DNA of 64,000 bases. Origin: Cycas panzhihuaensis (taxonomy: Eukaryota; Cycadophyta). The DNA lies in contig CM041465.1 of NCBI GenBank assembly GCA_023213395.1, positions 167,469,741-167,533,740 on the forward strand, in the 5' to 3' direction. Each line of letters opens with the position of its first letter. The stretch's first letter is position 1. This document shows, piece by piece, positions 58,892 to 64,000 of this stretch. Below the pieces are notes generated by a model that was given only the letters and a program-made list of their open reading frames with translations, was not told where the DNA came from and made no database searches. A program made the position numbers and the translations under genes.

Positions 58892-59137
58892 TTGGAGGAC
58901 TGCTTGGCTGAGCAGTGCCATGATTTGAAGGTTTTTATGGGGCCTATGGTGAATGAATGCTATGAGTTAGAAGATTACCACTTATATGATGATGATTCTT
59001 GTTCTAAATATGATATGTGGGAATATGATCTTGATATTGATGATTATGCAAGTGATGGTACATGGGACAAAGATTTTAATGGAGTGATGTTGAGAGTATA
59101 TAATAGTCTTAATGATGCAAATGATAACAGTGACTAG
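58892..59137 (+). pseudogene. Acidic frame of unknown origin in the CargoLTR-2 cargo
   Basis: The frame is open for about 80 codons, begins at a TTG and has its first ATG near 58937. It is very rich in Asp, Glu and Tyr ('YDMWEYDLDIDDYASD') and ends 'DANDNSD' before TAG. The composition is unlike the surrounding AT-driven frames, so it is probably a captured host coding end. I do not recognise the protein. Confidence 0.35.
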
Positions 59138-59429
59138 ACCACTTCCCTAGGATCTTAATATTACAGGGCAGGATAAAAGTCCTACTAGATTAACCCAGAT
59201 GTTTCTCCAAGTATCATGTTTATCTTTTGAAGGATTTTCCTCTACCAAGAAATTAAAAAGAAAATACCAATGAAATATTAATATATGCTTTGCTAAAATA
59301 TAAGGATTGCTTGGAGTTCTGTAGAAGCTAGTACATAGGGGGAGAAGATGCTCCTTCTTCCCACCTCAATCTTCCATAAGCCAGAATGCCCACTACCCAC
59401 AGACGGCGCAAATCCTTTTGGGCAATGGT

Positions 59430-59785
59430 GATCAGAGGGGTTTCATAGAGATAGAGCCAGAGGAAATGAATTCAATGGCGATGGAAGATCAATGAGTTAG
59501 GGGGCATATCAGTTGATTTTGATAATAGTATTACGGATTTTGGTCAACTAGTTGTTGGTTTTGATGCCAATATAAACAGTCGATTGCTAGCCCCTACACT
59601 ACCACGCTTAATCAAACTCCTTAGTTTGAAGGAGGCTATTAACTATTTTGAGAAACTTCTTTGAGATTTAGATCAAATATATGTGTTGCCTCTTATTCCA
59701 AGCATAGAAGAGATTCTATAATTCACTGTTGACTTCTAGAAATGTCGACCCGATTTGGTGGCTAAAGCTATGACAAAATAGGGGT
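59430..59785 (+). pseudogene. NAA35/MAK10-like (NatC auxiliary subunit) fragment
   Basis: The plus strand reads 'GFIEIEPEEMNSMAMEDQ', then after a small frameshift 'LGGISVDFDNSITDFGQLVV', 'GFDANINSRLLAPTLPRLIK', 'LSLKEAINYFEKLL*DLDQI', 'PSIEEIL*FTVDF*KCRPDL' and 'VAKAM'. From memory this follows the central part of plant NAA35/MAK10, which anchors the NatC N-terminal acetyltransferase to ribosomes: a GFDANxNS-x-L-x-AP-x-x-PR segment, an EYF-KLLxDLD segment and an F-Q-K-x-PDLVA segment. The stops sit where Gln or Arg codons would be, fitting C-to-T decay. The fragment stops at an apparent exon end. No alignment could be run. Confidence 0.6.
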
Positions 59786-60260
59786 AGGAGATACAATCAA
59801 TTTTATTTTTGTAGGCATAATAGTATATGTATTTTGTTTGTATTTTACAGAAATCGAAGCATGCACTTCTTAGCTGAGGATGCAAAGAGGTGAGAAGGCT
59901 CTTTATGATGAGATTTTCTCACATGCCTATCTTAAATTTATTACACTATCAGCACCAAGCTATGATGAGCCTAATAATGGCTTCTATTTCCTGATAGAAG
60001 GTAGAAGGTAGTGCCCAAAAAAATGTAGGAAATAAAATGCAAGGATATAATAGAAAAGCAGTAGATGTAGCCAACAAAAGGGGCAATGTAGAAAGAAGAG
60101 TATAGAAACAATATGCCTTCTTTGGCCTATAAGATCAAATACTAATAATTTTTTTTAAGAATTTTGTTGTATTCCTTTTGTAAAGAATGTAATATTTCAA
60201 AAAACATATATTTGTACAAAGAAAATATGAAAAAAATATTGAGTTTTTTTTTGTTGAAGA

Positions 60261-61350
60261 GGAATAGTCTTCATACAATATGTATACCATGAAAAAATAT
60301 TTCTAAAAATATATGCATATATGTTTGTATCTGAGGTATTTTAAAATATGTTGCAATAGATATATCAGAAAACTAAAATATATGTGTTTAAATCTTAAAA
60401 ATTAAACCGAAGAACTTGGTAATGTAACTGTAGCAAATATATAGCTGAAAATAGGCTTAAAAAAACTTCCAGTAGATAGATCTACTATATATGCTTCTCC
60501 ATAAAGCTTTATTGGGCTGAATATGCACCTAAAGCTTGGAGATTTGAAAGAGAACTTGTAAATATAGTTAAATATATGATTAAAAATATAGATCTGAAAT
60601 AAAATATAACAGATCTAAACTAACTGTTACAGATCTAAAGTAAATTTGAATAAATATTACAAATTTTAAGCTAAATATTACAGATCTTATGTAAGCATAA
60701 CAGATCTAAAAAAATATAAGGTAGAAAATGGTGAAATATTTAGTAAATAAGAATATCTAAAAAAATATATGGCAGATATGAAGAATATTTAGCAGATCTT
60801 AAGTAAACTATAACAAATCTTGAAGAAAACTTATATGAATATTGCATGCAACTAAAAACCTTCATAGATCTAAGAAAATATTAGATAAATAGATAGAAAT
60901 ATGTTTAAAAAATGTAAAATATATGATAAGGTATGCAGATATAAAAAAAAAATAACTCAGATCTTAAGAAAACTTTGAAAAAATATAGCTTGTAGCTAAA
61001 ATCCTACACAAATCTTGAAGAATATAAGATAAATAGATAAAATATGCTAAATATTTGATAAAATATATAACTTGTTGATGAAAAAAAAAAACTCTTGTAG
61101 AGTGATAAAACCTAATATTTGTTATTTTTTAGTTGTGCACCTATATAAATTTGAAGAAATATGAAATATCTTTGTTATTGCATAAATATAACTCAAAAAT
61201 AAGTAGATCTCTAATAAAAATATAAGAATCTGCTAAAAAAAGTTACAGAAAATAAATATCACCAATCTTTCTTATTATGAGTAAATCTGCCTCAAGATGC
61301 CAATAAATCTTGTTACTCTTCTTCAAAACTTCAACAGGCTAGTAATCGTT
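60261..61350 (-). repeat. AGATCT-rich leader of CargoLTR-2
   Basis: Units such as ACAGATCTAAA, AGATCTTA-AGTAAAC and AATATTTAGC (as read on the plus strand) repeat through the interval, matching 34200-35215 of CargoLTR-1 on the other strand. No open frame. Confidence 0.7.
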
Positions 61351-61363
61351 GGCTCTGATACCA
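61351..61363 (-). other. Primer-binding-like site 2 of CargoLTR-2
   Basis: The minus strand TGGTATCAGAGCC is a textbook initiator-Met primer site but lies 43 bases inside the LTR end. It is preceded by CCAGCA-TT, the counterpart of the extended LTR end of CargoLTR-1. Confidence 0.7.
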
Positions 61364-61393
61364 AATGCTGGAAAATAATACAGGTCCAAATAT

Positions 61394-61404
61394 CTCTAAT
61401 ACCA
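61394..61404 (-). other. Primer-binding site 1 of CargoLTR-2
   Basis: The minus strand TGGTATTAGAG lies two bases from the 5' LTR end (61407). By position this is the site used for this copy. Confidence 0.7.
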
Positions 61405-61406
61405 GA

Positions 61407-61811
61407 TGAAAGAAATAATATGCAAGGAGAATAGAGTAGAACATGAATCCAATAAGCAAAACTCAATAGATCATTATAGTATAGTAGCATAAATAAGAAT
61501 CATTATATATTGAATCCATTGTGATAGAGAAAGCTTTACAAATTTCCCAATATAGGTAGTGTCTAAAGACACCAGGGTTATACACCCCTCAATATTTATA
61601 ATTTTGGACGAGGAAAACTCTTCAACCCCTGAAATTCAAATTATAATAAAATAATATAAACTTAACTTAAAGTAAACTTAACTCAAATTAGCATAAACTT
61701 ACCTTAAACTTACATACATATGTTGAGCACCCACATGTGTAAATTGAGGAAGATGAGATGTGCTCCACTGGTTGGAAGGTGCGAGTGGAGTGATGAATAT
61801 TAACTCCAACA
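61407..61811 (-). repeat. 5' LTR of CargoLTR-2
   Basis: This 405-bp copy is paired with 56061-56468. On the plus strand it starts TGAAAGAAATAATATGC and ends ACTCCAACA before the TTGTA duplication. Confidence 0.92.
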
Positions 61812-61816
61812 TTGTA

Positions 61817-62170
61817 GACCATATTTTCTTGTCCTAACTTTATATTATCCTTTAAGATGATATATATACACTTCTTCTTGTAGGTCTCCATTCAAGAAGG
61901 CACTCTTAATATCCATTTGATAAACATTTCATCCTTTCTAAGCAGTAATTGTAATTATTATTCTTATAGTATTTAACTTACCTATTGGCAAGAATGTTTC
62001 TTCATAATCTATTTCATCTATTTGTGTGTAGCCTTTTGCTACTAGTCTTGCTTTGTATTTCTTGATTTCACCATTTCCTTTTTCTTTCACTTTATATACC
62101 CACTTATAACTTATAATAGATTTGTCATTATGAGGTATTACCAAATCCCATGTTCTTATAAATGGCCTTT
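61817..62170 (-). pseudogene. Copia-4 reverse transcriptase, N-terminal part
   Basis: The open frame 61938-62144 has 'IISYKWVYKVKEKGNGEIKK' and 'YKARLVAKGYTQIDEIDYEE'. Further down 'QMDIKSAFLNGDLQEEVY' is readable with stops, up to the CargoLTR-2 joint. It continues at 56060. Confidence 0.9.
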
Positions 62171-62667
62171 ATTTCTACATCCATTGCTACTCTCCAAGCT
62201 TGAAAGTTGCTTGTTTCTTTGTAAGTATTTAGTTCAATAGAGTAAATTAGAGCTTGCAATTTCTAAGACCTTGTTCGATCCTCAAACAATTCTCCCTTTG
62301 TTTCTTCAAGAGTTTTGAGATATCACTTTGGTACTCTTTTGGAGATTTTTTCTTGTGGTTATCTTATTTCTTTACCTTCTAAATAGATGCCTAAATCACT
62401 AGCTTATTCAGTATTAGATGGATGAGTACTGGAATCACTTGCTTGTTATGTATTAGATAATTTCTCATCTAAAATATCACTTTATGTTTTAATATTATTA
62501 GATGTGATGTTTGATTTATATTTTGGCTAAACTCTTTCTGGGCTTTAATCACCAATATGTATTTCTTGATGAATAGCTTCAGTGAGTCTTTTCCTTTCAT
62601 TAAATATTATATCTCTACTTACATAAAGTTTATTTATCTTTGGATCAAGATAACAGTATTCTTTTGA
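62171..62667 (-). other. Copia-4 linker between integrase and reverse transcriptase
   Basis: Broken polyprotein frames: 'LYVSRDIIFNERKR' near 62600 is the integrase C-terminal motif, and Ser/Glu-rich linker sequence follows with many stops. Confidence 0.6.
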
Positions 62668-63093
62668 TCAATTGTTATACCCATCCATTATATATTCTAT
62701 GGTTTTGTAGCAAAAAATCTTAAGATGACTTACATTCAACTTATGGCCTGTCCATGCCTCTTTTGGTGTTACTTCATCCAATGATTGAGTTGGACTCATG
62801 TTAATCAAGTATACAGGTGTTTTTACAGCCTCTGCCCAATATTTCTTTGTGACTTCACTATCATTTAACATACATTAAGTCATTTCTATAATTATTCTAT
62901 TCATTCTTTTCATTACCCCATTTGATTGAGGTGTATACAGAGTTGTGACTTGTCTATAAATTCCATTCATTTTATAGAAATGAGTAAATTCATTGGATAT
63001 AAACTCACCTCCTTCATCTAAGTAAATGCATTTAATTTTCTCGTTGCTTTCTAGTTCTACTTCAGCTTTGAATTCTTTAAAATAATTAAATGT
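62668..63093 (-). pseudogene. Copia-4 integrase core
   Basis: The minus strand reads 'FKEFKAEVELESNEKIKCIY', 'LDEGGEFISNEF' (second catalytic Asp kept), 'YTPQSNGVMKRMNRIIIEM' (Glu replaced by Lys) and 'KKYWAEAVKTPVYLINMSPT', 'PKEAWTGHKLNVSHLKIF'. About 20-25 codons that usually follow HLKIFG are missing, a small deletion. CargoLTR-3 cuts it at 63093. Confidence 0.88.
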
Positions 63094-63538
63094 TGTAAGA
63101 AAAAATAGTACAGGAGAATAGGGAAAAACATGAAAGAGATAATCATAAATCAATATAGATCAAAATATCAATATTCTAATATAAATCTGCAATACAATGT
63201 TGCATAATAGTAGCATAAACATGAGAGCTTAAATCTTCAATCCATTGTTGAAAGTGAGCAATACAAATTTCCCAAATGAGGGCAGTATCTAAAGACACTA
63301 GGGTTACACAACCCTCAATATTTATAATTTGGGGGAGGAGGGAAACTCCCCAACCCATGAATTTAAAATAATAATAAAATAAAGTTAACTTAACTCAAAT
63401 GAAATTAACTTAAATCAAAGTTAAACTTACCTTAACTTACCTCGACATGTTGAGCATCACATGTCTAAATTGAGGTTGATGAGGTGTATAATCCTGGTTG
63501 AAAAGGTGGAAGTGAAGTGATGACGATTAACTCCAACA
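63094..63538 (-). repeat. 3' LTR of CargoLTR-3
   Basis: It starts TGTAAGAAAAAATAG (plus strand) and ends ACTCCAACA. It also lacks the 41-bp extension of CargoLTR-1. It is the longest of the family here (445 bp). Confidence 0.85.
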
Positions 63539-64000
63539 TTCTCCTCCTTAATGTCATCATGAACACTTTAATCTTTTCTTTAAACTTATGGAACTTGTAC
63601 TTGAAAAAAACTTTAAAAGTCTGATCTTCATCAACATGCTTCAACCTTCTTGTAATATATGTCTTATGGAGTGATGCAAAAAAGCTAAAAGTAAATTGTA
63701 AAAGATTTGGTGCAAATGAAACTTGATTCAAACATGTATGTATAGTTGTGACTTTATCTTTTGTAGTCTTTATACTATGGATAACTATCATAACATTAAA
63801 TTCATTCTCCATCATGTCATATGATTCATTCTCCCCCTCAAATAGAGGATTAAGTACTTGTGTAGCAAGTTGGTCCTACATTTGATTTAAATTTTCATTG
63901 ATTTTGTCATCATGATCTACCTATTCTATCATCTGTCTCACATGCTCAACAAAATTATCATCAAATACAAGGAGGGTATCTCCCCCATAAGTGGAAATTA
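63094..64000 (-). mobile_element. CargoLTR-3: third family member, 3' end only
   Basis: An LTR (63094-63538) matching those of CargoLTR-1 and -2 is followed, at its right, by the tract CATTAAGGAGGAG (minus strand) and by gag-like sequence ('MMENEFNVMIVIHSIKTT', 'QTFKVFFKYKFHKFKEKI') as in the other copies. The element continues beyond the window, so its cargo, if any, is unseen. It is inserted in Copia-4 integrase. Confidence 0.85.

Larger units (their letters stand above)
58745..60260. other. Foreign (cargo) segment of CargoLTR-2
   Basis: This part has no match in CargoLTR-1. It contains coding-like plus-strand sequence, thus antisense to the element: an acidic frame (58892-59137) and a NAA35/MAK10-like fragment (about 59430-59785). 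A further coding-like stretch (59850-60000, contains 'GEKALYDEIFSHAYLKF') follows a pyrimidine-rich TTTGTATTTTACAG that looks like an intron 3' end. Base composition is less AT-rich than the rest of the element. Confidence 0.6.
56061..61811 (-). mobile_element. CargoLTR-2: non-autonomous LTR element with a different cargo
   Basis: LTRs 56061-56468 and 61407-61811 (408 and 405 bp) are flanked by a perfect TTGTA duplication inside Copia-4 reverse transcriptase. Layout on the minus strand: 5' LTR, primer site 1 (61394-61404), primer site 2 (61351-61363), AGATCT-rich leader, foreign segment (about 60260-58745), AT-rich section, gag-like frame (57196-56500), polypurine tract, 3' LTR. All parts except the foreign segment match CargoLTR-1. 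The 3' LTR ends at TTCA next to TACAA, so primer site 1 set the LTR end here. No pol. Confidence 0.92.
54915..63093 (-). mobile_element. Copia-4: Copia retrotransposon, split by CargoLTR-2 and CargoLTR-3
   Basis: On the minus strand from 63093 down come integrase core, linker and N-terminal reverse transcriptase (to 61817), then from 56060 down the rest of reverse transcriptase and RNase H to about 54975. CargoLTR-2 is flanked by TTGTA (56056-56060 and 61812-61816), and removing it restores 'VYKLKKALYRLKQ'. Upstream gag and protease lie beyond the right edge, behind CargoLTR-3. No 3' LTR is visible at the left end, where Gypsy-3 sequence abuts. Its integrase Glu is Lys. Confidence 0.85.

Overview
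The window looks like strongly AT-rich nuclear DNA from a seed plant with a large, repeat-filled genome. The evidence is plant-type Copia and Gypsy (including Tat-like) LTR retrotransposons, initiator-tRNA-Met primer sites, and fragments of two plant nuclear genes. A gymnosperm is my guess, not something the sequence proves. I see no intact host gene, rRNA, tRNA or CRISPR array. Nearly every coding trace is a broken retrotransposon domain with stops and frameshifts.

Layout: (1) 1-2909 is the 5' end of a minus-strand, Copia-like non-autonomous element whose other end lies left of the window. (2) 2910-9779 is AT-rich, with no gene I can support. (3) A plus-strand Gypsy ('Gypsy-3') runs from about 9780 to about 54900. 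It is split twice: by a minus-strand Tat-like Gypsy ('Gypsy-2', 10652-48876) and by a short Copia-like element ('Copia-3', 51193-54343). (4) Gypsy-2 is itself split by a minus-strand Copia ('Copia-1', 18019-29807) and by a plus-strand non-autonomous element ('CargoLTR-1', 33732-43283). (5) Copia-1 is split inside its reverse transcriptase by a further Gypsy ('Gypsy-1', 19668-26178). (6) The 3' LTR of CargoLTR-1 is split by 'Copia-2' (40105-43162). (7) From about 54915 to the right edge, minus-strand 'Copia-4' is split by 'CargoLTR-2' (56061-61811) and 'CargoLTR-3' (63094 to the edge).

The nest is supported by paired LTRs, primer-binding sites, polypurine tracts and 5-bp target-site duplications. 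At several joints the host element's reading frame reads straight through once the insert is removed in thought. LTR divergence, judged by eye, fits the order: about 15% or more for Gypsy-2, and about 7-9% for Copia-1, Gypsy-1 and CargoLTR-1.

The most interesting system is the CargoLTR family. Two copies share LTRs, an AGATCT-rich leader, an AT-rich 3' section and a gag-like reading frame placed unusually next to the 3' LTR. Between leader and 3' section they carry different, unrelated inserts. CargoLTR-1 carries an intronless piece of tryptophan synthase alpha. CargoLTR-2 carries, in antisense, a piece resembling NAA35/MAK10 (NatC auxiliary subunit) and an acidic reading frame of unknown origin. 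The family also has two primer-binding sites 41-43 bp apart, and its members seem to have used different ones, giving LTRs with different 3' ends.
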